Source: Gammaproteobacteria bacterium
GTDB lineage: Bacteria; Pseudomonadota; Gammaproteobacteria; Arenicellales; DRJH01
Assembly: GCA_011052285.1 (NCBI GenBank)
Contig: DRJH01000146.1
Location: 1-8,389 of the forward strand
Reading direction: 5' to 3'
DNA: 8,389 nucleotides
A program made the position numbers and the translations under genes. The notes below the pieces were generated by a model, which saw nothing but the letters and a program-made list of their open reading frames with translations, was not told where the DNA came from and searched no databases. Below are positions 1-6,627 of this stretch, in pieces. The stretch's first letter is position 1; each line of letters begins with the position of its first letter.

Positions 1-46
1 CACCCTACCCTGTGTACCCATACGGTCTGACCGGTGATCACACCAG
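1..46. other. Downstream edge with no supported gene
   Basis: These bases follow the TAG stop of the SDR gene. On the minus strand there are short open frames beginning with ATG or GTG that run off the edge, but none has a clear ribosome binding site and they are too short to judge. The 8-bp palindrome gtgatcac at 33-40 lies here; alone it means nothing. No terminator hairpin followed by a T-run is visible, so the operon may continue. Confidence 0.4.
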
Positions 47-913
47 CTATCGCCGATCACGGCCCTTTGAGCCGAATTCCCGGGGAGCGAAACCGAGCTC
101 CTGCCGGGCTTTATCTATGGGGAATACCATATCCTGTTGCATGCGTTCTATCATGGCAGGACGCAACGCCTTCATACCCGGCAAAAACCGAATTACCGCC
201 ACTGCCGTCTTCAACAGGAACACGGGTAGCGTTACATACTGGCGCTTGACCCCCAGTTGTTGGCAAATTGATTCGAGCATCTGCCGGTAACTCAACGGCC
301 GGGGACCGGCAATAATAAATTCTCGCGTACCACCGGCGTAGTCTGCTGCAGCCAGAATCACCGCCGCCACATCTTCAGAATGTACGGGTTGGCGCAACGC
401 CCGCCCACCAGCAATTAAAGGCAATACCGGCGCATACCTGGCAAATCGGCGCCAAAAATTGAGATTGCGATCATCAGGACCATAAATCATGGTCGTTCGC
501 AGTAGCAAAAAAGGAATTTGCAGGCTGTCGGCCCGCTCACGGAGACCAGCCGCACCCTGTTGCAATCGCGCGACGGTTTCCAGATCGTAGGGATCATTGC
601 TGTTGGCCTTGGTATACTCGCTGGTCGAGCCCAAAGCCACAATCTTTTGCAATGGAATACCAACACAGGCATCGACCGTCTCGGTGACGGACCACAAAGG
701 TGCCACAGCGAGTAATACCATCGGGTTACTCCTGAAATCTTTTTGGTAGCGCAGTGTGATCTCACTCGCATACAACCATTGCAGCGAAGGGGTGGAATCT
801 GGCAAAGCGCCCCGGGTCAACGCCCAAACTTCGGCACCCCTGTTCCGAAGTAACGCCAACAGAACACGGCCCACCGGACTGTTCGCTCCACTGACAAGGT
901 ATATCAATCTCAT
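47..913 (-). CDS. Atypical NAD-dependent epimerase/dehydratase-like (extended SDR) protein
   Basis: This 288-residue protein reads as a sugar-nucleotide epimerase/dehydratase-type SDR. The N-terminus has a Rossmann start, a beta strand followed by GANSPVG at residues 9-15, where the usual second glycine of GxxGxxG is Ser. A GSTSEY segment lies at 95-100, LRTTMIYGP at 138-146, and a RQPVHSEDVA segment at 174-183, all at places typical of NAD-dependent epimerases in polysaccharide loci. The catalytic YxxxK is not visible: the candidate tyrosines read YTKAN (100-104) and YDLET (109-113). Length is slightly short for an extended SDR (about 300-340). The ATG at 913 is the only sensible start, 30 bp after the previous stop, with no clear Shine-Dalgarno; the stop is TAG. 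The enzyme probably acts on a nucleotide- or lipid-linked sugar in the cytoplasm, but with the usual lysine missing the reaction cannot be named. Confidence 0.85.
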   Translation of the reverse strand: MRLIYLVSGANSPVGRVLLALLRNRGAEVWALTRGALPDSTPSLQWLYASEITLRYQKDFRSNPMVLLAVAPLWSVTETVDACVGIPLQKIVALGSTSEYTKANSNDPYDLETVARLQQGAAGLRERADSLQIPFLLLRTTMIYGPDDRNLNFWRRFARYAPVLPLIAGGRALRQPVHSEDVAAVILAAADYAGGTREFIIAGPRPLSYRQMLESICQQLGVKRQYVTLPVFLLKTAVAVIRFLPGMKALRPAMIERMQQDMVFPIDKARQELGFAPREFGSKGRDRR

Positions 914-943
914 GGTTGGCCAGCACTTGGGATAGCGGCCAAC

Positions 944-1831
944 TCAAGCACCATGATCACGGCCTCTGTACAGTGCTTTGAACACAAAGCGCAGCCAAAT
1001 TGCCGGAATCAGTATCAGCGACAGTAACCGATGGCCAACACCCTGAAAATGCTTCAGATAATAACGGCACATACCCCGGTGCTTGTAGTATTCGATCAAA
1101 CGTGGATTCTCAACGCTGCAACTGCCCTGGGCATGGATCACCACCGCGGTGGGTACAAAAAGGATTTTCCGGCCGGCATCACGGATTCGAAAACACAAAT
1201 CCAGGTCTTCACAATGCAGAAAAAAGCCACTATCCATACCCTGCAAGTCCTGAAAACAGGCCGTTTTGATGAGCATGAAAGCGCCCGATATGGCCTCCAC
1301 AACTACCGGGTCCTTGCCAACAGGTTGGCTGGTATGATCAAAGTTCTGCCAGTGTTGCAAAAACCGCTGCAACCCCAGAAAACCGAGATGAAAATCACGA
1401 ACCAGCGCCGACATCGGTGTTGGTAAATCTCGCCGGCAACCGCGCTGCTCACTACCATCCGGATTCTGGATCAATGGCCCTACCATGGCGATATCAGCAG
1501 CCGACTCCAGTGCCACCAACAGTCGCTGCAGTGCTCCCGTGGTTATCAGGCAATCCGGATTAAGCAATAAGGTGAAGGCACTATGGCAATCTGGCAATAC
1601 CCTGTTAATTGCCGAGGACAAGCCAATATTTTTTGATAGTCTGCGCAGTTGCAGACGCTCATCGTGGAATTGATCCAAAAACTGCAAACTGTCATCAGTG
1701 GAGGCATTATCGACCAAGTGCACTTCACAAACATCGCTACTCGACAACACCCTGCGGATACAGTCCTCCAGCAACCCACCCGCATTATAGTTGACAACAA
1801 TAACCGTGACTGATTGATTGGTAACCGACAT
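944..1831 (-). CDS. GT2 family glycosyltransferase, WbbL/rhamnosyltransferase-like
   Basis: A 295-residue GT-A fold enzyme expected to move a sugar from a nucleotide donor to a growing lipid-linked glycan at the cytoplasmic membrane face. Visible motifs are VTVIVVNYNAGG at 8-19, the nucleotide-binding LVDNAS at 39-44, NIGLSSAIN at 68-76, the metal-binding region LLNPDC at 89-94, and the acceptor/base region FFLHCEDLDLCFR at 203-215, followed by VVIHAQGS at 230-237. These match WbbL-type enzymes, many of which are rhamnosyltransferases, though donor choice cannot be read from sequence. A hydrophobic stretch at about 268-285 may attach it to the membrane. I chose ATG at 1831; a GTG at 1837 is in frame but almost touches the previous TGA (1839-1841). 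A weak GAAG lies 5 nt before the ATG. It closely follows a second enzyme of the same type, suggesting sequential additions. Confidence 0.93.
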   Translation of the reverse strand: MSVTNQSVTVIVVNYNAGGLLEDCIRRVLSSSDVCEVHLVDNASTDDSLQFLDQFHDERLQLRRLSKNIGLSSAINRVLPDCHSAFTLLLNPDCLITTGALQRLLVALESAADIAMVGPLIQNPDGSEQRGCRRDLPTPMSALVRDFHLGFLGLQRFLQHWQNFDHTSQPVGKDPVVVEAISGAFMLIKTACFQDLQGMDSGFFLHCEDLDLCFRIRDAGRKILFVPTAVVIHAQGSCSVENPRLIEYYKHRGMCRYYLKHFQGVGHRLLSLILIPAIWLRFVFKALYRGRDHGA

Positions 1832-1838
1832 GATCACT

Positions 1839-2822
1839 TCAACGCCGGTTGCGCAATAAAGCGATCGACATCATCGGCAATAGTGACCAGGTTCGAACCG
1901 TCTGCTGCTGTACCTGACGGCGTCGTGACAGCACGCCGGGCAACCCTTTCATGGCATCCCACTTAGCCCGGTAAATCGTCCGACAATGTCCTTGACTGCA
2001 ATACCAGAAGACGCTCAGCAAATTGATCAGCAAATGCGGCAGCAAGGTCAACAGCATTACACCCGCCGGCATGTCCTTGAAGTAGGTCCAGACCATATTG
2101 CGATGACCGTGATAGAGACTAAATCCCGATACCCGTTCGCTAGAAGCTGAACCGATGTGTAGGACTTTAGAGGACGGCACATAGCGGCCACGATAACCCG
2201 CCAGCTGCAGACGAAAGGCCAGATCAACATCCTCAAAATAACAAAAAAATGTTTCATCAAAGCCCCCAACCTGTCGCCAGGCATCCGTACGATACACCGC
2301 AGCAGCTGCACAAACGGCGAAAACCTCACCCGCAGTACGCTGCCCATTGACCAGTGCCCGACCATGATCGCGGCGCCAGGCCAGGCCTGAGACATGGTAT
2401 TCATCACCGGTACCGTCATAGTGATCCTGTCTTTGGGCATCGAGTAAACAACTGCCGAAAAAACCGACTTCCGGATAGTTTTCAATCGCAATAGCCAGTT
2501 CCTGAAGCCAGTCCGTTTCGGCAAAGGCATCCGGGTTCAACAACGCGACCCAGGCGCTGTTAACATGTTTGGTAACGGCAAGGTTGTTGGCCGCAGCAAA
2601 ACCCAAATTACGGTTCTGACGATCGATCACCAAGGGTAGATCGGTGTTCCTGTCGAGCGCCTTATCGAGCGAGCCATCACTGCTGTTATTGTCGACCACA
2701 ATCACCTGATGCGGTGGGCAGCGTTGCTCACGCAAACAGTCCAGGCAGCGACCCAAATCGTCGCCACTGTTCCAGTTGACAATGACGATACTGAAGTCAG
2801 TTGATGACTTCTCGAACGACAT
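1839..2822 (-). CDS. GT2 family glycosyltransferase, WbbL/rhamnosyltransferase-like
   Basis: A 327-residue GT2 enzyme of the WbbL type. Motifs in order: FSIVIVNWNSGDD at 10-22, VVDNNSSDGS at 42-51, NLGFAAANN at 72-80, the DXD-equivalent LLNPDA at 94-99, GGFDETFFCYFEDVDLAFR at 186-204 holding the likely base and acceptor-site acids, and HGHRNMVW at 238-245. The C-terminal 70 residues include a hydrophobic segment at about 253-274 and a basic tail, consistent with peripheral attachment to the inner membrane. The ATG at 2822 overlaps the end of the upstream DPM1-like gene by 26 bp; the next candidate starts would cut the first strand, so this start is forced. The nearest AGGA is about 13 nt upstream, so translation may depend on coupling to the upstream gene. 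The sugar donor is unknown; rhamnose is a family-based guess. Confidence 0.93.
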   Translation of the reverse strand: MSFEKSSTDFSIVIVNWNSGDDLGRCLDCLREQRCPPHQVIVVDNNSSDGSLDKALDRNTDLPLVIDRQNRNLGFAAANNLAVTKHVNSAWVALLNPDAFAETDWLQELAIAIENYPEVGFFGSCLLDAQRQDHYDGTGDEYHVSGLAWRRDHGRALVNGQRTAGEVFAVCAAAAVYRTDAWRQVGGFDETFFCYFEDVDLAFRLQLAGYRGRYVPSSKVLHIGSASSERVSGFSLYHGHRNMVWTYFKDMPAGVMLLTLLPHLLINLLSVFWYCSQGHCRTIYRAKWDAMKGLPGVLSRRRQVQQQTVRTWSLLPMMSIALLRNRR

Positions 2823-3735
2823 AGACCGGCTTGTCCTGGGTTTCGTGATAAATACGGGTTTGCATTTCCGCCAGCAGACCCACAGTAATAAACTGCAGAC
2901 CGATAAAGATCAATAACACCGCGAACAACAGCAACGGCCGATTACCGAGCGGCACAGCCATGAATAAACGCTCGAAAACCAGCCAAAAGGTGATCAGTGT
3001 ACCCAGTGCACCACTGAACAGCCCCAGGGAACCGAAAAATTGTACCGGTCTGCTGGAATAGCTCAATAAATACTTGACCGCGATCAAATCCAGAATAACC
3101 CGAAAGGTTCTGGAGATACCGTATTTGGAGGTACCGGCCACCCGGGGGCGATGATTGACCTTGACCTCGGCAATGCGCACGCCCATCCAACTGGCGATGG
3201 CGGGAATAAATCGGTGCATTTCTCCGTACAGATGCAGACTCTTGGCCACTTCACTACGAAAAGCTTTTAGCGAACAACCATAATCATGGAGCGAAACATC
3301 GGTGGTGTAGGAGATAATCCGGTTCGCGATCATTGAGGGCAGACGCCGCAACAGGAACCCGTCCTTGCGTTGATAGCGCCAACCGCTGACCAGATCATAG
3401 CCCTGTTCGATCTTGGCGATCAACATGGGAATGTCTGCAGGATCGTTCTGCCGGTCTGCATCCAGGGTGATGATAATGTCCCCTGACGCATAATCAAAAC
3501 CGGCCATCATGGCCGGGGTCTGACCAAAATTACGGCGAAACAATACCACTTTCAATCGCTTGTCTTCTTCTGCCATCGTGGCCAATAATTCGCGTGAACC
3601 ATCACTACTGCCATCATCCACCAGGATGATTTCATAGTCTCGTCCAAGCTCACGCATAGCAGTAGCAATTTCACCGCAAAGCGGTTGCAGGTTATCGACC
3701 TCATTATAAACCGGCAATACAATACTGATATCCAT
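2797..3735 (-). CDS. DPM1/GtrB-like polyprenyl-phosphate glycosyltransferase, membrane bound
   Basis: A 312-residue enzyme of the DPM1/GtrB/ArnC-like GT2 group, which transfers a sugar from a nucleotide donor to undecaprenyl phosphate. It opens at once with MDISIVLPVYNE, then ILVDDGSSDGS at 37-47, RRNFGQTPAMMAGF at 67-80, LDADRQNDP at 91-99 carrying the DXD metal site, HDYGCSLKAF at 150-159, GEMHRFIP at 171-178 and HRPRVAGTSKY at 195-205. Two hydrophobic helices at about 233-256 and 267-290 are the usual C-terminal membrane anchor. Length fits the family. I chose ATG at 3735 because AAGGA sits 4 nt upstream (3740-3744); an in-frame ATG at 3750 adds MNKDR but has no ribosome site and abuts the palindrome. 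Such enzymes normally work with a GtrA-type flippase and a periplasmic transferase, neither in this window, so its product's fate is unknown. Confidence 0.93.
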   Translation of the reverse strand: MDISIVLPVYNEVDNLQPLCGEIATAMRELGRDYEIILVDDGSSDGSRELLATMAEEDKRLKVVLFRRNFGQTPAMMAGFDYASGDIIITLDADRQNDPADIPMLIAKIEQGYDLVSGWRYQRKDGFLLRRLPSMIANRIISYTTDVSLHDYGCSLKAFRSEVAKSLHLYGEMHRFIPAIASWMGVRIAEVKVNHRPRVAGTSKYGISRTFRVILDLIAVKYLLSYSSRPVQFFGSLGLFSGALGTLITFWLVFERLFMAVPLGNRPLLLFAVLLIFIGLQFITVGLLAEMQTRIYHETQDKPVYVVREVIN

Positions 3736-3739
3736 ACGG

Positions 3740-3744
3740 TCCTT
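3740..3744 (-). promoter_or_regulatory. Ribosome binding site for the DPM1/GtrB-like gene
   Basis: AAGGA on the minus strand ends 4 nt before the ATG at 3735. It decides the start: the in-frame ATG at 3750 lies upstream of this site and has no Shine-Dalgarno of its own. Two of its bases fall within the left copy of the 8-bp direct repeat flanking the palindrome, so the insertion left it intact. Confidence 0.6.
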
Positions 3745-3758
3745 ATTCATGTGGGTTA

Positions 3759-3900
3759 GTAACTATTCAGCGTGTTTAGATTTTGGTTCAGTACCAGGTA
3801 TTTTCGCACGGAGAATGTGAGCATATAGGTCATATGTGAGCATTCGAGTACGAAAACAACGCCGTAATGGGACAAAATGATGAATGCGCTGAATAGTTAC
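3759..3900. repeat. 142-bp imperfect palindrome, possible MITE-like insertion or RNA hairpin
   Basis: The outer arms are a perfect 14-bp inverted repeat, GTAACTATTCAGCG at 3759-3772 and its complement at 3887-3900. Pairing continues inward in nearly the same register: 3780-3785 with 3873-3878, 3801-3806 with 3851-3856, 3813-3817 with 3841-3845, and 3822-3826 with 3832-3836 around a 5-nt loop centred on 3829. The element could therefore fold into one long stem with internal loops, in DNA or in the operon mRNA. It fills the only real gap in the cluster and is about 41% GC against 50-55% in nearby coding lines. There is no open reading frame of note and no T-run after the stem on the minus strand. 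It may be a non-autonomous transposon remnant, a dispersed intergenic repeat or an mRNA processing site; sequence alone cannot choose. Confidence 0.75.
3815..3843. repeat. Pair of 10-bp direct repeats at the palindrome tip
   Basis: ATGTGAGCAT occurs at 3815-3824 and 3834-3843, start-to-start spacing 19 bp, so both lie on about the same face of the helix. The repeats partly overlap the two innermost stem segments and leave symmetric TGAG/TGAG internal-loop bases (3818-3821 and 3837-3840). This could be a protein-binding site pair or just a by-product of the element's symmetry. Confidence 0.5.
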
Positions 3901-3929
3901 ACAGGTTATTCATTTGCTTATGGGTCACA

Positions 3930-5201
3930 TCAGGCCAATTGCAGCAAACGGTAGATTTCAGCAACTTTCTCTGCATCGAACGTATCATCCCAGGCTGTGG
4001 GCCAGTGCAGTCTGGCAGCTTGCAGTCGACTTTCGATATCCTGGCTACGCAGGACGGCATTTTTCAGTCCCTCGGTTACCCCTGCAATCGTTGCTGCAGG
4101 GGCGAGAATATTACCTGAAATTGCAGCCATTTTTTCGGCTGTTTTGTTCAGACATTCACAACTGACCACAATTTGACCACATGCTGCCATTTCCAGTGGC
4201 AGCAGACTGGGATGTGGCGTGTACATCAGCGCCAAACCGACATCGTGCTGTTGTAGCAGCTGTGCATATTCCTTCAAACCCACTTTGCCTAACATCTTCA
4301 GCACGTTGCCCTGCGGCAACGGAATATCCCCATGGCTGGTACCGATGCCATAGAATAACCAGTCACTGTCGAAAATACCCTGCTCAATGGCTGTGCAGAG
4401 AGCAACATAGGCCGTTTCAAACATATTGCGTGATGCGTGTGCTTCCGGGCGGGCATAAAATAATAGTTTGCGGGGTCGCCCGCTACGCAGGGCCGGTTCA
4501 TCCGGATGTAATGGCAATACTGCATTCTCAAAAAAACCATGCTCGCCAACAGGATCAGTGGCGAAGACCCCAACCCGGTTCTGCGCAAAATATTCCATCA
4601 GCAAACCGGTTGAAAACATCGCCTTATGCGGGAAGCGATAGGAATATTCGGCGGCCGCATAATACGAACCCATAGCAAAGGTGAATGGCTCAAACTCCTG
4701 AATCAGGTACATAAAATCCGCTAGCTGGCCATCCTGGCAAAGTTGATGGGCAATATAGGCAGTCCACCAGGTGGTCGCAATCACCCGGTCATCCGGTGAG
4801 CAGGCCAGCTCCTGGCTTCGGTTAAAAGCAGTCTGTACTTCCACCAGCTCCAGAACATCCTCGAGCCCCTGATAACGGCTGATCAAGGCCTGCCAGGCGG
4901 GCTCGTCCCGTTGGCAGCGGTCGACAGTAATCATGCGTACCTTGCAACCCGCCTGCGCCAATTTCTTCGCCAGCTGAAACTTGGCGATATAGCCACCATA
5001 AAAACTGCCAAAGCTGATTTCCGGAATTAGAAAGTTGATTCGTGCAGGCTCCTGATTGGAAAACCGTGCCTTAAGAGGACGTATTTTCTCCGGCAGGCGA
5101 TTCAATACTTCGGCATTGTAATAATTTTCCAGCAACCGCTTTTTCACCCAACGTGCCGGTGTGGCCAAAGGGCTGTTCATGAGGGTACCGTAGATTCCCA
5201 T
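3930..5201 (-). CDS. WsaF-like GT4-type glycosyltransferase, probable rhamnosyltransferase
   Basis: A 423-residue GT-B fold enzyme resembling WsaF, the rhamnan rhamnosyltransferase of Geobacillus S-layer glycan synthesis. Recognisable segments: INFLIPEISFGSFYGGYIAKF at 55-75 (N-terminal Rossmann domain, glycine-rich), IATTWWTAYIA at 141-151, YLIQEFEPFTFAMGSYYAAAE at 165-185, then in the C-terminal domain KLLFYARPEAHASRN at 245-259, GIGTSHGDIPLP at 285-296, and YTPHPSLLPLEMAACG at 327-342, where E337 sits at the donor-site acid position of GT-B retaining enzymes. WsaF members use dTDP-rhamnose, so a rhamnose donor is likely but inferred. I chose ATG at 5201, one base past the upstream stop, because CAGGA lies 6 nt before it; the longer in-frame ATG at 5231 overlaps the upstream gene by 29 bp and has no ribosome site. 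The stop is followed by the palindromic gap. Confidence 0.92.
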   Translation of the reverse strand: MGIYGTLMNSPLATPARWVKKRLLENYYNAEVLNRLPEKIRPLKARFSNQEPARINFLIPEISFGSFYGGYIAKFQLAKKLAQAGCKVRMITVDRCQRDEPAWQALISRYQGLEDVLELVEVQTAFNRSQELACSPDDRVIATTWWTAYIAHQLCQDGQLADFMYLIQEFEPFTFAMGSYYAAAEYSYRFPHKAMFSTGLLMEYFAQNRVGVFATDPVGEHGFFENAVLPLHPDEPALRSGRPRKLLFYARPEAHASRNMFETAYVALCTAIEQGIFDSDWLFYGIGTSHGDIPLPQGNVLKMLGKVGLKEYAQLLQQHDVGLALMYTPHPSLLPLEMAACGQIVVSCECLNKTAEKMAAISGNILAPAATIAGVTEGLKNAVLRSQDIESRLQAARLHWPTAWDDTFDAEKVAEIYRLLQLA

Positions 5202-5202
5202 A

Positions 5203-6627
5203 TCAAATCCTGCGGATGTAATTGTGGACATGGCTATAGGGTGTCAGCACTAGCCAGGCAAATGCTACCAATAGCCAGTGCCCAACCAGCCAGGTGAATA
5301 AACGCAACTCCGCATTTCCTGTGGTATCACCACGATGGCGTACTCGCAGATGACTGCGCAGTAAAAATAGCGCACAACGCCAACCGTCATCAGCGAGACG
5401 ATCCACTACGACCCGACAGTGTGCAGGCAATTGCGATTGACGCAATAAAAGGGTACGTGCCATCAATTGTAGCCGTCGGTGTTCATGCTGATAACCATAT
5501 TCAAGACCTTGCAGACGACGCATAATCCGGGCCATTATCCCGTGCGGGGCCATTTTCCTATGAGGGAATTTGCTTGTAGATGGTGCGGCGGCCTTCCTGC
5601 GGGTCGGATTAGCCTCTTCACAATGGCCAATCACGTTCTCTGCGTGTTGATAATAACAATACAATGGTTGCTGCACATAAGCGACACCACCTGCAGTAAA
5701 AGCACACAACGCCAGCCAATGATCATGAAAGGCATCGCCAATACGGATTGGAAATGGCAAGGCAAGATCCAGTAACTCCCGCCTGAATAAGGCTGCAGCT
5801 CCGGTTACGGTGTTGGCCAAAAATACAGTCTCCATGTCCCGGTAGTTGTTGCGTCGTTTCGTCCAATAGGTTTCAGACAACACCTGCCCCCGGTCATCGA
5901 CAATGTTCATATCCGAGTAGACCAGGGTACTTTGCCCCAGACCATCAAGCAGTCGCTGCAGCTTTTCCGGCATCCATGCGTCATCCTGATCAGCCAAGGC
6001 AACATAGGGAACGGTTGCTGGCACCCGATACAAACAACGCTCAAAATTGTGATAGAAACCGCGGTTGGGTTCCCCTGAAAAGAAACTAAAGCGGTCATCG
6101 GCTACACAAACAGCACGCATGGCGTCAAGCAACTCTGGAGCCGAACCGTCGTCCTGGATAATACAATGCCAATGTGGATAAGTTTGCTCTTGAATCGAGA
6201 TGATCTGGCGTTCAAATGCCTTAATCTGTGGATTAAAGGCCGCCATACAGATCACAATATGACAGGAATCAGGCAACTGCACCTGCTCCAGCGCCGGCCG
6301 TTCCACAATATCAATCTGACTCGGCTCAAGACTCCCCGCATCTCTACCATCGCCGGTCCTGATAGAGACCCGAACCTGTTCAGCGGCCATATCCGAGCGA
6401 ATAACAGCCTCCGCTTCCCAACCGCATAGTGGATGTTCTCCAGCCTTGAGATTGGCATCCAGCCGTGGTTTGGCTCGACGCACCAAAAATTTCTGTTCTC
6501 CTACCTGCAAGGTTGCGCTTTGGACGATTCGGCCATTTCGGCTACGCCCACGCAAGGGATGAATGGCAGCCCGCCCACATACCAGCGTGGAAGGCAAAGT
6601 GCTATCCACTTCCAACGCCAGGCTCAC
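5203..6627 (-). CDS. GT2 family glycosyltransferase with N-terminal beta-rich extension
   Basis: A 474-residue protein whose GT2 catalytic domain starts late, at about residue 121. Motifs: HIVICMAAFNPQ at 123-134, the nucleotide-binding IIQDDGSAPE at 156-165, NRGFYHNFERCL at 188-199, the metal-binding ALADQDDAW at 210-218, LVYSDMNIVDDRG at 235-247, TGAAALFRRELL at 275-286 and FHDHWLAL at 300-307 with the likely base aspartate. This DQDDxW type is common in O-antigen and rhamnan loci. Residues 1-110 look like alternating short beta strands with HPLCGW at 65-70 and may be a small beta-sandwich accessory domain. A hydrophobic helix at about 443-462 near the C-terminus suggests membrane attachment. 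The start is GTG at 6627, overlapping the previous TGA as GTGA; no Shine-Dalgarno is seen, so translational coupling is likely. The sugar and acceptor are unknown. Confidence 0.92.
   Translation of the reverse strand: MSLALEVDSTLPSTLVCGRAAIHPLRGRSRNGRIVQSATLQVGEQKFLVRRAKPRLDANLKAGEHPLCGWEAEAVIRSDMAAEQVRVSIRTGDGRDAGSLEPSQIDIVERPALEQVQLPDSCHIVICMAAFNPQIKAFERQIISIQEQTYPHWHCIIQDDGSAPELLDAMRAVCVADDRFSFFSGEPNRGFYHNFERCLYRVPATVPYVALADQDDAWMPEKLQRLLDGLGQSTLVYSDMNIVDDRGQVLSETYWTKRRNNYRDMETVFLANTVTGAAALFRRELLDLALPFPIRIGDAFHDHWLALCAFTAGGVAYVQQPLYCYYQHAENVIGHCEEANPTRRKAAAPSTSKFPHRKMAPHGIMARIMRRLQGLEYGYQHEHRRLQLMARTLLLRQSQLPAHCRVVVDRLADDGWRCALFLLRSHLRVRHRGDTTGNAELRLFTWLVGHWLLVAFAWLVLTPYSHVHNYIRRI
5208..5212 (-). 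promoter_or_regulatory. Ribosome binding site for the WsaF-like gene
   Basis: On the minus strand CAGGA ends 6 nt before the ATG at 5201. It lies inside the last codons of the upstream glycosyltransferase gene, whose TGA (5203-5205) falls between the site and the ATG, a typical coupled arrangement. It favours the 5201 start over the ATG at 5231. Confidence 0.65.

Larger units (their letters stand above)
3743..3913. repeat. 8-bp direct repeats flanking the palindrome (candidate target-site duplication)
   Basis: TTATTCAT occurs at 3743-3750 and again at 3906-3913, on either side of the palindrome. If these are a target-site duplication, the inserted segment is 3751-3905, and the pre-insertion spacer between the WsaF-like stop and the next ribosome binding site would have been only about 20-25 nt, like the rest of the operon. 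The copies do not abut the perfect inverted arms (8 and 5 bases away), which weakens the case. A second possibility is that the 8-mers directly touching the arms, gtgggtta (3751-3758) and acaggtta (3901-3908), are a diverged duplication: they agree at 5 of 8 positions and the other three are transitions. Confidence 0.4.

Noticed and set aside
1..22. Start of a further minus-strand gene at the left edge
   Set aside because: Short ATG and GTG frames exist, but fewer than 15 codons are visible and no ribosome binding site supports either.
3759..3900. Rho-independent terminator between the two halves of the operon
   Set aside because: The stem is long and AT-rich and is not followed by a T-run on the minus strand; the sequence after it is TAACCCAC and then an ATG.
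3751..3905. Integron attC recombination site
   Set aside because: The size and imperfect palindrome would fit, and the arms contain TAAC and GTTA, but the core GTTRRRY and RYYYAAC boxes are not present at the ends, and the neighbours form a polysaccharide operon on one strand rather than gene cassettes.
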